DNA of 64,000 nt from NCBI RefSeq assembly GCF_000150955.2, contig NC_011672.1:744001-808000 (forward strand). Reading direction: 5' to 3'. The translations under genes were made by a program, and so were the position numbers. The notes below the pieces were generated by a model. That model saw nothing but the letters and a program-made list of their open reading frames with translations. It had not been told where the DNA came from and searched no databases. Positions 21,008-32,917 of this stretch are shown one piece after another (positions within the stretch are counted from its first letter, which is position 1; every line of letters starts with the position of its first letter). This DNA is from Phaeodactylum tricornutum CCAP 1055/1 (Eukaryota; Bacillariophyta; Bacillariophyceae; Surirellales; Neidiaceae).

Positions 21008-23326
21008 ATGCCTTTGGTAGCCACAGCACAGACACGGTCTAGAAGATTGCTTGTGATCGCCTGCTCGCTACTGCTCTCCGATTCGTATGCGAGCCCCAAC
21101 ACAGCGACCGCTTTTGTGGTGCCACTTTCCTCTTTGTCAACATCCGGACGGTCGACAAGAAACCGTGACGGGAGCTGGACAGCCGGTGGCGTCGCACTTC
21201 ACAATCTTGCCGCCAAAAAGAGCAACGGCGGTAAAAAGCAAAAGCCTCGTCGCTTTACCCAAATTGTACACGAGCAGGAAACAAGGAAAACCTCTTCGAC
21301 GGTGTCGGCCGCATCTCCGCAGAGAAAGGACCGTATGTGGCGTTCCCACAAATCGATTGAAGAACTGGAAAAATCCATGACCAATCGGTGGGGAACAGAC
21401 TTAGGCACATGGACGGCTAAAGATTTCGAGCTCGACGAAGACGACGTTTCTGATTACGGCAAAGACGGTACGGTTGTGGAAGAGACGTCGCGGTTCCGAG
21501 CGAGTCCAGTGAAAGATCCATGGGATCCAGTCAACGAAAACAAAAAGGTCTTTGAGGAAACGTCCCCATTCTCGCTACGTTTGGAAGAGGAGAACCTTGA
21601 TAATCCTATGCTCCGAAGGGTCCAAAAGAATCAACAACGGCTGAAAAGACAAAGAGGCAACCAGAGGGACGAAGAGAGTCTGCCCTCTGATTCTACAAAA
21701 CCCTCCAATGGTCGACTACTGCAGGTGGATCATTTAATCGCTTCGAAACCGGCAGGCGGGCGAGGAAGCTATCAAAAACAACACGAAAACGAAGGCAAAT
21801 CATCGGGCTCTTCCTTCTTTTTTCGTAGCGACAGTATACCAGAGAAATCTAGCACGGAGAATTCGCCTACCGGCGAAGATGAGGTTAAACCAAATCGGGA
21901 CCGCCGCCAGGCAACTCCTTCTGTTGCTATACTCGACCAAAATCGGAACCCAATTTTTCTGACGTTGACACAAGCAGAGAGGGCTTTTAAAGACCTCGTT
22001 GGAGATGTCGATGCCCAGCTGGACAAAGACTCGGATGCAATTTTTCAACCCTACGAAACTCGGCCATGGGATCATCTCGGTATAACATCGCCAATGTTGT
22101 TACGTAACCTTCAAAATATGGGCTGTGAGCGTTCCTTGTCGGTTCAAGACAAGGCTTGCCCAGATGTGCTGGAAGGCAAAGACGTCTTGGTAGGAACGTA
22201 TACCGGAAGTGGAAAGACGTTGGCTTTTTTGGCGCCATTGGCGCAACGCATCTTAAACGATGATGGTCCGGACGGTAGTCTTCGGGTACTCGTTGTGGCA
22301 CCAGGACGGGAATTGGCGAGTCAAATTATCAGTGTTGCTCGGAGTTTATTAGAGGGGACGAGTATCACGACGATGCTGGCTATTGGTGGTACCACGTTTG
22401 GGCGTAATTTGGAGCAGATTCGCAAGCGGAAACCATCTATTTTGATTGGGACGCCGGGACGGATCGCGGAACTGGTGGTTGGTCAACCCGGTGACCGTAC
22501 CGGAAGGCTAAAGACGCAAAAGCTTCAAAGTTTAGTTTTAGATGAATTCGATGCTCTTTTGGAGTACAAGCCACACAGAGAGCCCACCAACGCTATTATC
22601 ACGGAGCTGAGACGACGTAGAGGAGACTATTTACAATCTGTGTTGTGTTCAGCAACAGCATCGGACATGGTAGGCTCCCCAAAACTTCAAAATTACTTAC
22701 GCATGGGTTTTGCACAAGCCATGGCAGACAATGATGACATTTTTGTGACTGCGCCAGGAGGAAAATCAAAAGACAACGTGACAAGAGTAAGTCGCACGGT
22801 CATTCACGGTGTGGTTCATGTACCACATCGTCGTTTCGCTTTAGAGACGTTGCGAAAAGTGCTCCATACAGATCCACTCCCAAGACAAATACTGATTTTT
22901 GTGGAGAACTCTCGCAAGGTCAAAATTGTCTGCGAGAAACTAGAAGGCATTGGGGTTATTGCTGCTCCCTTACACGGTGGAATGGGGAGTGAAAAGATGG
23001 ACCGAGCTGAAGTCAGCAAAGCACTTCGGGAAGGATACGTTGGTATTGTGGTGGCAACGGAGCTGGCTGCCAGAGGTCTCGACGCGCCATTATTGACCCA
23101 CGTTATCAACCTTGACTTGCCTACAGATGCTTCCCACTACGCACACCGGGCTGGGAGATGTGGTCGGGGAGGTAGACCCGGTGTTGTTATCAATGTGACA
23201 ACCGATCCCAAGGAGCGAAGCGTCCCCCAACGGTTTGCGGACAAGCTTGGTGTGACGATGCATACCGTCGAGGTCCGCAATGGCAAGCTCAACGTTATAG
23301 ACCCCACATCACAGGATATAGGTTGA
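21008..23326 (+). CDS. Plastid-targeted DEAD-box RNA helicase (DEFD variant)
   Basis: A single exon of 772 residues. A signal peptide (LLVIACSLLLSDSYA) and the motif TATAFVVP near residue 36 indicate import into the complex plastid. A basic, disordered stretch of about 300 residues follows. The helicase core then runs in order: Q-motif region WDHLGITSP, motif I YTGSGKT (about 398), Ia PGRELAS, Ib TPGRI, motif II LDEFD (about 511), motif III SATA, then HGGMG, ATELAARGLD and HRAGRCGRGG (about 712). Motif II reads D-E-F-D in place of D-E-A-D; the catalytic Asp and Glu are intact. The likely role is unwinding or remodelling RNA in plastid ribosome assembly or RNA turnover. Confidence 0.92.
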   Translation: MPLVATAQTRSRRLLVIACSLLLSDSYASPNTATAFVVPLSSLSTSGRSTRNRDGSWTAGGVALHNLAAKKSNGGKKQKPRRFTQIVHEQETRKTSSTVSAASPQRKDRMWRSHKSIEELEKSMTNRWGTDLGTWTAKDFELDEDDVSDYGKDGTVVEETSRFRASPVKDPWDPVNENKKVFEETSPFSLRLEEENLDNPMLRRVQKNQQRLKRQRGNQRDEESLPSDSTKPSNGRLLQVDHLIASKPAGGRGSYQKQHENEGKSSGSSFFFRSDSIPEKSSTENSPTGEDEVKPNRDRRQATPSVAILDQNRNPIFLTLTQAERAFKDLVGDVDAQLDKDSDAIFQPYETRPWDHLGITSPMLLRNLQNMGCERSLSVQDKACPDVLEGKDVLVGTYTGSGKTLAFLAPLAQRILNDDGPDGSLRVLVVAPGRELASQIISVARSLLEGTSITTMLAIGGTTFGRNLEQIRKRKPSILIGTPGRIAELVVGQPGDRTGRLKTQKLQSLVLDEFDALLEYKPHREPTNAIITELRRRRGDYLQSVLCSATASDMVGSPKLQNYLRMGFAQAMADNDDIFVTAPGGKSKDNVTRVSRTVIHGVVHVPHRRFALETLRKVLHTDPLPRQILIFVENSRKVKIVCEKLEGIGVIAAPLHGGMGSEKMDRAEVSKALREGYVGIVVATELAARGLDAPLLTHVINLDLPTDASHYAHRAGRCGRGGRPGVVINVTTDPKERSVPQRFADKLGVTMHTVEVRNGKLNVIDPTSQDIG

Positions 23327-23395
23327 AACAGCCAGCATGAGAGCAGTATTACCAAAATAAGCAAATATTATTCTATAAATTGTTGTCACATCGTT

Positions 23396-26222
23396 TTACC
23401 GATGCCCATGTGTACCGTCCTCCAGCAAGAATTCTTCGTCATCCCAAACCTCCTCGTCTTTCGCTTTCATTTCATGGTTGCGAAGAATGACAACATCATT
23501 CTTGTTATCAGATGCCTTATTGCTACTAATCCATCCAAAGATAGCATCACCAGTACCATTCTGCAGTTTCTCGGCTTCTCCACGAGTTCTCACTTTCACT
23601 GTGTCACCTTCCATAACCGCTCCTTCGAGAACAAGTCGGCTCAAAGGATTCAAAAGTGTTTTCGCCAACGTACGCTTGAGAGGTCGCGCCCCGTAGCGAA
23701 CATCATATCCCATTTCTGCAATCACAGCAGTTGCAGTGCTACTGACGTCCAAAGACATATTTTGACCGTCCTCCAATCGCTTCTCAATCTCTTTAATGCC
23801 CATCTCGGCGATTGTGTCCATATTTTCTCGCTGGAGGCGATTGAATACGATTGTGTCGTCGATCCGGTTCAACAGCTCTGGGCTCAAAGACTGTCGCACA
23901 ACTTCCATTATCGTATCATGCACATGGGGTTCCGAGCCTTTCAGCTGAGCCGGAAGCTCAGCTATAATTTGCGCACCCAAGCTGTAAATCAAACCGATGC
24001 AAGGCGTTGAGCAAAGCAAAAGCTTTACAATTTTTCAAAGATTTCTGACGTACTTAGAGGTCATGATGACAATGACGTTGCGGAAGTCAACCTTACGACC
24101 GTGCGAATCTGTCAAATGCCCTTCATCAAAGAGTTGTAAAAGCAAGTTCCAGACTTCGCGATGCCCTTTTTCAAACTCGTCGAGAAGGAGCACTTGATAG
24201 GGGCGGCGCCGAACACTTTCAGTCAAAACTCCCCCTTCCTCGTAGCCCACATACCTAAAATTTACAAAGTTTGTTGTGAGAAGAATCCACACCCTCGCAA
24301 GACTTGCAACAAAGAAGGACGAACCCAGGCGGGGCGCCGATGAGACGCGAAACTGTGTGCTTCTCGCCATACTCGCTCATATCGATTCGAGTCATCGCAT
24401 CTTGATCATCAAAGAGAAAATGGGCTAAAGCCTTAGCAGTCTCCGTCTTTCCGACACCTGTGGGACTGTTGAAAGCCGCATACGATAAAAAAGGGATAAG
24501 TGAAGACATATGCGACGGCCCAACACATTCATAGCGGACGTACCCCAAAAACAAGAAATTTCCAAGAGTCCGATCTTGGGCTTGCAATCTCGTACGAGCC
24601 AAACGAACGCAATCACCGACAGCCTCTAAAGCGTGGTCCTGCCCAACCACTCGCTCCCGAAGTTTGTCTTCTATATGCAACAGTTTCTGGGACTCATTAC
24701 CAGCGATTCGAGACACAGGAATACCTGTGTGCCGAGCAATGATCGTAGCGATGGCTTCAGCCGTGACAGAATCAGCGAGCATCTTCGTTTTTTTGTGCTC
24801 GTCAACTGTCGATTCGAGAGCCTCGAACTCGTGTTCTAAGTTGGGAATAGTGGCGTGCATTAGTTCTCCGGCCTTGGCATAGTCTCCTTGGCGTCTGGCG
24901 GCTTCCATGTCAGCCCGTGCTTTCTCTAAATCTCCCTTGACCGTCTGCACTCGGTTCAGCTCGTTCTTTTCGGCCATCCACAATTCAGTCAAGCGTCCAA
25001 CCTCTGTTTTGAGCTCGCTTACTTCTCGTTCTACTTGTTTGCGGCGTGTTGCCACCTTATCATCGGAGTCGTCCTCATTTTCCAAGGCACTGCGTTCAAT
25101 TTGTCTCGTCAATAAATCCCGCTCTACCTTCCATATTATCTCTGGCTTGCTCTCTTGCTCGAGTCGTAAACGGGAACAAGCTTCGTCTACCAAATCGATC
25201 GACTTGTCGGGTTGTTTCCTGTCCGCGATATATCGATCTGATAAGGTAGCAGCAGCCACAAGGGCTTCGTCCTTGATACGAATACCGTGATGCAATTCGT
25301 ACGCTGTTTTGAGACCCCTTAGAATGCTCAAGCTGTCTTCGACCGACGGCTCTGCAACATATACGGACTGGAAACGGCGCGCCAACGCTGCGTCTTTCTC
25401 CAAGATTCGAAATTCGTTTAATGTCGTTGCTCCGACCAGTTGCAAGTCCCCTCGAGCTAGGGCTGGCTTTAGCATGTTACTCATATCCATGCCACCTTCA
25501 GCCTTGCCCGCACCCACTATCGTATGTATTTCGTCGATGAACAGAATGACTTTGCCTTCCGCCTGCTCAACATCTTTTACAACGCCCTTCAGTCGCTCTT
25601 CGAACTGTCCCCGCATCATGGCACCAGCTGTTAAAGCCGCGATGTCTAACGATAATACTCTCTTGTCCTTCATTGATTCCGGTACTTCACCTGAATGAAT
25701 CCGTTGTGCTAGTCCTTCTGCAATGGCAGTCTTACCCACACCGGCCTCACCTATTAGCACGGGATTGTTTTTGGTTCGCCTAGCGAGAATCTGTAGACAT
25801 CGACGAATTTCTTCGTGACGACCAATTATAGGATCGAGCTTATTGTCGGCGGCCTGATTCGTCAAGTCAACCGTAAACTGCTCAAGATACTGACCAGGCT
25901 TGGGTGGACCTGCGTTCGTCATCCAAGGTGGAAGTTGCATGCCGCCGCCACCTTGTGGAGGTTGCGTGGAAAAACGGCGTCGATCCGGTGTGCTAGGAAT
26001 GGGTGGGCACTGCAAGGCAATGACCCATGGACGTAGGCCTGCCGACCCCTGGGTAGCACACTTCACGCTGGCAGGCCGCCCGCAGCTGCTGTTGGACGAG
26101 TGGATAGTCACCGAATCGATCGTATTGCTCAAGGTCGAAAAAGCTGTACGAACGTTCCAAAACGGAGCAACTTTGATGACATTTCTAGGAAGTAGTCGTG
26201 ATGCACTCCCCCCGCGCAACAT
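23396..26222 (-). CDS. CLPB: Mitochondrial ClpB/Hsp78 disaggregase
   Basis: Four exons (26222..24544, 24465..24325, 24254..24054, 23981..23396) with introns of 78, 70 and 72 bp give about 868 residues. Every join restores a conserved motif: [25 protein letters not shown] and IMTS-NLGAQI. A basic, Ser-rich leader ending around RRRFSTQ (residue 86) indicates a mitochondrial matrix protein. Walker A1 GEAGVGKT (about 158-165), Walker B FIDEIHT, the ClpB middle coiled coil (about 400-500), Walker A2 PTGVGKTE and the sensor-2 motif GARPLKR are all present. The bacterial Clp_N domain is missing, as in yeast Hsp78. It rescues aggregated matrix proteins together with mitochondrial Hsp70. It ends about 70 bp from the convergent helicase gene. 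Confidence 0.95.
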
Positions 26223-26898
26223 GGTAGATATTTCCTTTTTTCAAATCAAGCAGAACTCGCAAATTTATGGTTCTTTCAATGGTCGATTACGACCTTCACG
26301 GGTCAATCCGAACAGTCGTTTCACGTAAGAAACCCTTCCGCGTTGACCGACTAGTCGCCTAGAATTTTTGGAGGAGAGAAGATCGGGGCGGAAAACCTAA
26401 CCGCAAGGTTCGCACTTTTTGTAAAAACAAGAAAAATGAAGTGGTGTTCGTTGAAATCTTCATCGTTGACTGTGAACGCGAACGAACACAATAGGAGAAA
26501 ATCACAGAACGTACAAGAAACAGTGAGGAATTATAGTTTTGACACGTGGAGGTAAATGGAAAACCTACCTAGCTAGGGTTTGAAAAGGATTCGGACTTGG
26601 TCTGTCATGCTCACAGTCAGATTTGATTCAGCTTGTATTTTGCCGGAAGACGTACATTCGAACCGAAACGGTGCAGATGCCTGCATCACTTTTTGGCATT
26701 CGCGTTCCGGCACTTTTGACACTATCCCAAGCCGAGCGTGTCGTTCCCTATTTCACACGTCGATTCTCAAAGATACGTCGAGCTCGAGTGGTTTCTTCCT
26801 CTTCAAGCACTTCGGCTCTTCTCGTCACACAACGAGCTCCAGAGCCAGCCAAAAAAAGAATCTTTTTCCTTTTTCAGATCAGCTTTAACACCATCACG
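26223..26898. promoter_or_regulatory. Divergent promoter, ClpB / oxidoreductase
   Basis: About 675 bp between divergent starts, with TGACTGTGA at 26467 and TCACAGTCA at 26611. No clear heat-shock element (nGAAn arrays) was recognised despite ClpB being on one side. Confidence 0.5.
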
Positions 26899-28468
26899 AT
26901 GCCGACCGTAGGAGAAAAGCAATGTGAAGTTGTCCTAGTAGGCTGTGGAGCTCCCAATCGAGGCATGGGATGGTGAGCAGCTCGTGGCTCTGTTTCGTGT
27001 GACCAGCATGACTCTACAGTTGGATGCTGCAGTGTTTGTCTCGTACTCTCCGTTCACGGTCTTGGCGATTTGCCCTCTTTAGTACTTAAAGATCTATCTC
27101 ACATCGATGGGTGTCAAAGTTTTAGTGGCTGTCTTCATGTCCGTTGTTTCAGTTCTTTCTCAACACGATCTTGCCCCTTAGGTACCACGCAGAACAAATG
27201 CTGCGTGGCGATATTCCGTCCGCCAAGCTCAGCTACATTGTGGAACCTTGGTTTTTGGGAGGAGGTAAGCTAGCTTACAGTTAGTATTTTTCCGCGAGAT
27301 CTGCTGCAACGTGTTATCAACCGACCGCACATTCTGCTGCAATTTGGTTTGTGACGGGTTCGCATTCATATTTTCCTTTTCACAACACCTCACACCTCTT
27401 TTTGTCGTCTCCTTCCAACACCGAAATTTTGCTTTGTCTTGCCAGGTGCCAGTGGACCGGGTGGCAAAGAGTTTGGCGAATTTAAGGCCAAGGCAGAGTC
27501 CGAACATGGTGTACAGTTTTTTACAAGCGTCAGCGATCTGCCACCTGTGCAAGAAGGAAGAAATAGACTGGCCTTAATTTCCGGACGCACGGCCGATAAT
27601 CCTCGTTTGCTTACCGATTCTATTGCGGTACGCTTGGATCAGCATCAAATCGGTATCTTTCGGTGGAACATTTGGTCTTTTCTCATACGTTCTTCGTTAC
27701 TCTTCACAGGCAAACTGTGCGACCATATATCTGGAAAAACCCGGAGCTCCAACTGTGAAAGAGCTTGCCGAAATGCGCGACGAAGCCAACACAGCCAACG
27801 TGAAGGTGCTGATGGGATACAACAAGAATGTATGCAAATTTGTTAGCAAAGCTCGTCAATACCAAGCCGAACACGGCGGACACATTACGTTCGTCTCGAA
27901 CAATACGTACGAGAATAATGCCGACTCGCTTGGTGAATGCTTCGAGCGTAACGCAGAAGGGATGTTGAAGAACATGGCGATCCACGAACTCGCTTTGCTT
28001 GTCAGCTTTTACGACGTTTCGGTCGAGAATATCGCAAGTTGCCAGGCCGACAAGGAATTCTCGTCGTGTCAGACGCTTCAAGGGCCTTCGGGAAACGACT
28101 TCACTGACTTCGATAAGATTAAATTCACCATCAAGACTAAAACTGGCAAAGAGGTGTCTGTTCAGGCAGATCGCTGTGGTGGAGACATTAGCTACGCGAA
28201 GGTGGAGCAGGATGGCAAGGAAGTCTTTCGGCATTCGATGCCTGATGAAGATGATGAGGAAATGGTCGAAAAATTGAAGACGCAGTACCCGGGAGCGATG
28301 CCTTACTTTTTTAGTCAAGACCCGGACTACATCACCGTGAAAGAGCGCGTTTCCAGCTACTGTGCGAATGGTAAAGAGGCCGAAGGTGTTGCTACCATCG
28401 ATGTTGCTGTGGAAACACTTCGGGTTGCCGAGTATCTCAAGACGGAGCTCGAGCGGCAGCTCAAATAG
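26899..28468 (+). CDS. Gfo/Idh/MocA-type NAD(P)-dependent oxidoreductase
   Basis: Four exons (26899..26972, 27182..27264, 27446..27627, 27710..28468) give 365 residues. Introns are 209, 181 and 82 bp, the first two long for this window. The joined N-terminus CEVVLVGCGAPNRGMGWYHA is a Rossmann dinucleotide-binding loop, and IYLEKPGAPT carries the E-K-P motif that closes the nucleotide domain of this family. The C-terminal domain contains NNTYENNADSLGE and a Cys-containing segment. These enzymes oxidise or reduce sugars, inositols or similar polyols. No leader is seen, so it is probably cytosolic. Intron 2 contains a TTACAGTTA motif at 27275. Substrate cannot be read from sequence. Confidence 0.85.
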
Positions 28469-29061
28469 GAGCACCCTTCACTGTCGGTCTCACTCTCTTA
28501 TGTTTTACGGTCAAACGAGAGAGTTCGGCTCTTATTTTAGCTTCGTATTGGTACAGCTCCAGCAAAGGATCATTACTGTTCTCTGAGTCACCCTTGCAGA
28601 TTCGCTTACAGGTAGTCTAATTCATATATGGCTCAAATTACGTTTACCTACTATATGTCCTGTAAATCTTGAAAGGCGAAACGACTAAGAAAGCAATCTG
28701 CTGTCTAATTGAAAGATGAATCACTATGATGGGTAGTTGACAGTGAAAAGGGAAAATTTCTGGGAAGATCCCGCCGTTGTACCATCTGACGGCAAACGTG
28801 GTGCACAGAGTTCGTGGTTGTTACAGATAATGCATATCGGTTTTGTGTTTTGCTAGATTTGTCCAACTTACAGTTAGATTCATTTATATACGAAATATTT
28901 TTAGCAATACTAGATCTTTTTCCATGACGTATTTGCAAGCAATTCGACCGTTTTTTATAGGGTCACATTTTCGCTAATGTGTTTGGTAAATGCCATTCGA
29001 TTATAGACAAAATCAAGGAAGGCGCCGTTCTGATAGGAATTGGACGAAGTTGATCTGATAC
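28469..29061. other. Intergenic with two TNACWGTNA motifs
   Basis: AT-rich, with TGACAGTGA at 28738 and TTACAGTTA at 28868 about 190-320 bp before the next ATG. No gene seen. Confidence 0.6.
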
Positions 29062-29931
29062 ATGACGGCGACTGAGCTGCATGAAGCATCCTTAGAGACA
29101 AGGCCTCAAATTATGGCAGAAATAGCGCAACCTCCTAAATCACCGTTTAACCTACTTGATGCCATAAGACGGTCATCAGGAAAAATCAGAATGGAAGTTC
29201 GAAAACGAATCCCATTGGACGCTCGTGGAGTTTTTCCCGACAATGATTTGAGCAATGAAGGGAAGGGTAAAGCTGCCGGTCTCATGTTCACTTCGCTTAC
29301 AGAATCGATTTCGGCTTCTTCCGAGGAAATGGTCGACGCGATGGCTAAAACTTTCTCGCTTTTTCGAGCTTCACACGATCTCAGCTCACTTTCCAGAAGC
29401 TCATCTAGTGATGAGGACGAAAGTGTCAACGTGTGGGAGTCTTCTAGTGGCTTCCGTCTGTTCAATTCCGACGGCAAGTATGGGCCACTGACGGACCCTG
29501 CGGGAAAAGCACCCAAAATTCCCGACCCACAGGTATCACAAGACAGGACACCTTCCATATCCCCTACAGCGACAAATCTATCACCATCCTCAGATGATAC
29601 CAACTTTTGGGATAAAAATGGGACTGGCTGTTCGCGAGAGTTTTCTTTATTGGATACCATTGGCTCGCGCGACGAGGAAAGAGACACATCTGACACGGAC
29701 GGGACACTAGATGAGGATGAAACAGATGAGGACAGTATCAGAAGCCAGACCAGCTGGTTCGAAGAGTGGAATGTGGAAGATGGACTGGATGTTATTGGGC
29801 AAGCCATATATCAACTAGCTTCATGCAATTATAAAGATGCTGTGAATTTCGAAGAAGATGTTTCTGTTGCGAGTTCAATATTTTCAAACTCCGATGATCA
29901 GATCTCTTTATTTGCGAAATTTGGCAAATAA
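29062..29931 (+). CDS. Hypothetical acidic Ser-rich protein
   Basis: A single exon of 289 residues with an ATG start. No known family. An N-terminal stretch (PPKSPFNLLDAIRRSSGKIR) is basic and amphipathic. The middle is Ser/Asp/Glu-rich (SSLSRSSSSDEDES; DTSDTDGTLDEDETDEDS) and resembles casein-kinase-2 target tracts. The C-terminus (TSWFEEWNVEDGLDVIGQAI) is more hydrophobic and could be a short helical interaction module. No targeting signal or membrane segment. Coding status rests on length and composition. Confidence 0.6.
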   Translation: MTATELHEASLETRPQIMAEIAQPPKSPFNLLDAIRRSSGKIRMEVRKRIPLDARGVFPDNDLSNEGKGKAAGLMFTSLTESISASSEEMVDAMAKTFSLFRASHDLSSLSRSSSSDEDESVNVWESSSGFRLFNSDGKYGPLTDPAGKAPKIPDPQVSQDRTPSISPTATNLSPSSDDTNFWDKNGTGCSREFSLLDTIGSRDEERDTSDTDGTLDEDETDEDSIRSQTSWFEEWNVEDGLDVIGQAIYQLASCNYKDAVNFEEDVSVASSIFSNSDDQISLFAKFGK

Positions 29932-31351
29932 CAGCTGACAAATCGTATGCTGTAATTTTGACGCCGGAGGTGCGGCTGGTCGAAAAACCCAGGAATAACC
30001 CTAACTGTAAATCGTCTAGTTTCGCCTTAGTTTTACTATGTGTGACTCCATGTCTATTCCTGAACGAGAGCCAAAATTGCCTTACAGTCAATACTGCTGC
30101 AGCTTAAAATGCTCTAAAGGGAAGGAGATCCCGTTACGTGCTGTCTTTATCCCAATCGATGACCGAAAATCGGAAACACCTTGCTGTGTTCGAAAATGAT
30201 GCAGCCTACCCACCACAGAACTTTTGAGCAATTGGCAATTGTCCATGGGTCAATGCTTGCTCTCTGGAAAGTTACGGTTCTGACTATTGGAGTAGAGCAA
30301 TGTCTAATGGAAGAACAATTCTTCTTGGTACGCTTGAAAAAAGGTGCTGAACTCATGGATAAGTTACTCAATCTCTTTGTCTGATAAATTCCGCTGCCTT
30401 GGGGTCGACACCTCCTAGTTTTTAGTATTTTTGGCTGCAGCAAGCAGAATTTCAGATGATAGCTGCAGAGTCCTCATTGTCACATCCTACCACAAGAGTG
30501 CTTGCAATGCCATCAGTTGCACTAACGAGCAGATTTCCGATGCTTTCCATAAAGCAGAAAATACGCATTCTCATCCTACTAGAATTCTTGTACCATAATG
30601 TCCTTGTCTTGGAAAATATTTGCTGGATAGCATTTATAGGGACACTCTTTTGATGCTGCTGTTGCTGCACTGCACACGAAAGTGTCACATTCACTGCTGG
30701 AATAGGGATGGATTGCACGAATTACCCATCCTTGCAAGTACATTTAGTAAAATACCGAAATTATTTTTGTCCGTGTCGCAAAGTACATCTAGCCTACGCA
30801 CGAGAGCTACAGCTACACAGTTTTCTTACTGTTAGTTTTCACTTTTTTGTGCCCTCTTTTCGTCTACAACAAATCCTGCCCTCCGAAGAGGACAAGCGCC
30901 GGTGCCCAGATACTCTAGTAGAGATAGGTAATACTGTTAGATATATATTCATTTTGTAGTACGTCCGACAACTTAGGAAATGTTACGCACTTTGCGCATC
31001 ACGTATTCGACTTTGACCGTAAATATACATAAAAACAGAAATTCACCGTCAGTCAGCAGACCTGCAGCCCGGGATGCTGTTGACTATTCCTCGAGTAGCG
31101 GTGTTGACAGTGAGAACGAGGTGTCATCTTGCACTCTTTCAATTTGCCCAAGACTTGACGCAATAGGCAAACCTCCCCTGTTCATTGGTAATTGTTCTCT
31201 TCGTATATTTTTTGTCAGCTTCATACGGGGACCTCTTATCTGTCAAAGCCGGAGAAGCGATTTCAACTACAATATTCCTGCTTCGCTGCTATCTATCAAC
31301 GTTAAATTCTGCGATCAGTAGTGATTTCATCTTCCTGGGCTTTTCACAAGG
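29932..31351. other. 1.4-kb intergenic region, no supported gene
   Basis: AT-rich. Frames of up to 113 codons here do not look like proteins, except a Ser-rich frame near 31050-31190 that could be a 5' exon but does not join in frame to the SNF4-like gene. Palindromic motifs lie at 30002, 30082 and 30826. Confidence 0.55.
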
Positions 31352-32502
31352 ATGGAAACTGAATCACCCATTTCTCTTCAGCAGCATCCTCGCGTCTTAC
31401 AAAATGAACGCCAGGTCGTCCGTAAAGCAGGTCGACAAGCCATTCGTCAGTTTCTGGAATCACACACTTGTTTTTCTGTTTTGAGGGCCAGTGGAAAAGT
31501 AGTCGTCTTCGACACAAGAATTCCAATTCAGCTGGCCTTTTATGCTCTTGTCGAGCATGGTACGTAAATTTACGCGCGGAAATCCATTTAAATCGAATGG
31601 AAACATTCTCAGTCAGTCGGTCCTGTAGACTGTAACCTCTGGTGGGCTTTACTCGTATCCAACCTTCGTACTCTTCGTATATTTCAGATATGCAGTGTGC
31701 GCCCTTGTGGGATCCAACACAATGCCAATTTGTTGGACTATTGACGGTAACAGACTTTGTCGATATTCTTCGGCACTATCGATCCTCGGGGATGGACGTC
31801 GCCGACCTTGCGGTTCACAGTATCAAAGATATACTCGTCTACGCAACCAAACAAGACGCAGTGCGGGCTCGCGGATTCCGCTGTGCTGATAGTAACTGTA
31901 CACTCAAGCAAGCTTGTCAGCTCATGTTGACCAACGGACAGGATTATTTGCCCATTGTGTTTGCGGATGACATGCGTGTGTTAAGTTGCATGACCTACAC
32001 AAACATTTTGGAGCATTTGGTCACACATTTTCGAGAACAGCGTCGGCTCTTTGATGATTCCATCGTAGATCTAAAGATTGGGACGTATGGAGACTCCCTT
32101 GTATCGGTTACTCCGAATCAGACTTTGTCGGATGCTTTGGGATTGATGAAAAAGCATAAGTTGTCCGCATTACCAGTTGTTGACGCTGGCACTCACAAAA
32201 TTGTCGGTGTCTACAGTCGCTCAGATATTACGTTTTTGACAAAGGCTATCGATGCAGAAGATGCTGTTCGAAATCTGGACATGCCCTTAGCAGATATCCT
32301 GTCGCAAACCCGACAAGATGTGACTACTCCTGATGCGCTACGAACTTGCAGCCCTTCGCATACTTTACAGGCGATTTTTGAATCATTTGCACAATTGCGC
32401 TTTCATCGGCTCTATGTGGTTGATACCGAAGAGCGCTTGGTTGGGATTGTCAGTGCTAGAGATCTAGTAGCGTACTTCTTGCATGATGAAGATCAGGCAT
32501 GA
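31352..32502 (+). CDS. SNF4: AMPK gamma / SNF4-like CBS-domain protein
   Basis: Two exons (31352..31559, 31688..32502) with a 128-bp GTACGT...CAG intron give about 340 residues. The join reads ALVEHG-DMQCAPLWD, matching the SNF4 pattern of a variable residue pair before APLWD. Four CBS motifs can be placed: the N-terminal FLESHTCFSVL...VVVFDT...FVGLLTVTDFVDIL, then about 125-180, then IGTYGDSLVSVTPNQTLSDAL...IVGVYSRSDI, then TCSPSHTLQAIF...LVGIVSARDLVAYF. AMPK gamma senses AMP/ADP/ATP and controls the SnRK1/AMPK energy-stress kinase. No separate carbohydrate-binding domain is fused, unlike plant SNF4 forms. Confidence 0.9.
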
Positions 32503-32917
32503 TACGCTTCTTTTCGAGAGCAACTAAACTGTAGGCTGCGATGATCTAATATTAAGAGCTAGGAAACATGAAAAGGTATTGCCCCGCAACCTTCCGTACA
32601 ACAATGTAGCGTACTAACAGCAAAAAATGCCGCCCAAGCGCAAAAGAAGCAATATGCGTGTTGTGCCTAGGAAAATTGAGCGTCAATATCTGCTACTTTC
32701 ATCCTGACGATGGTGGGTATGAAACTCTGACGGCGGAATTGGAATATCGGGAATCACCTGCGCCAAGAAGAAATCTAAGACTAATACGTAAAAGAGACGA
32801 TGAGCATATGTGTTGAAGTCATAAAGTACAGCGCTTGCCAAGCCAGCTATCTAGTTTAACCCTTTTTTGTGGCGGCAGTGGAGCAAACGTCAAATCAGTG
32901 GTATAATCAACGAAAAG
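32503..32917. other. Convergent intergenic region
   Basis: About 415 bp between convergent genes. Nothing recognised. Confidence 0.6.

Noticed and set aside
27704-28474. Long antisense frame opposite the oxidoreductase gene
   Set aside because: It mirrors a well-supported exon with conserved motifs; typical antisense shadow.
29106-29807. Long antisense frame opposite the acidic hypothetical gene
   Set aside because: Ser/Leu-rich shadow of acidic Ser codons; the plus strand has the better start and composition.
30980-31321. Ser-rich frame upstream of the SNF4-like gene as a possible 5' exon
   Set aside because: The only GT donor (near 31187) and the AG before 31352 do not join the frames in phase, and the ATG at 31352 gives a normal SNF4 start.
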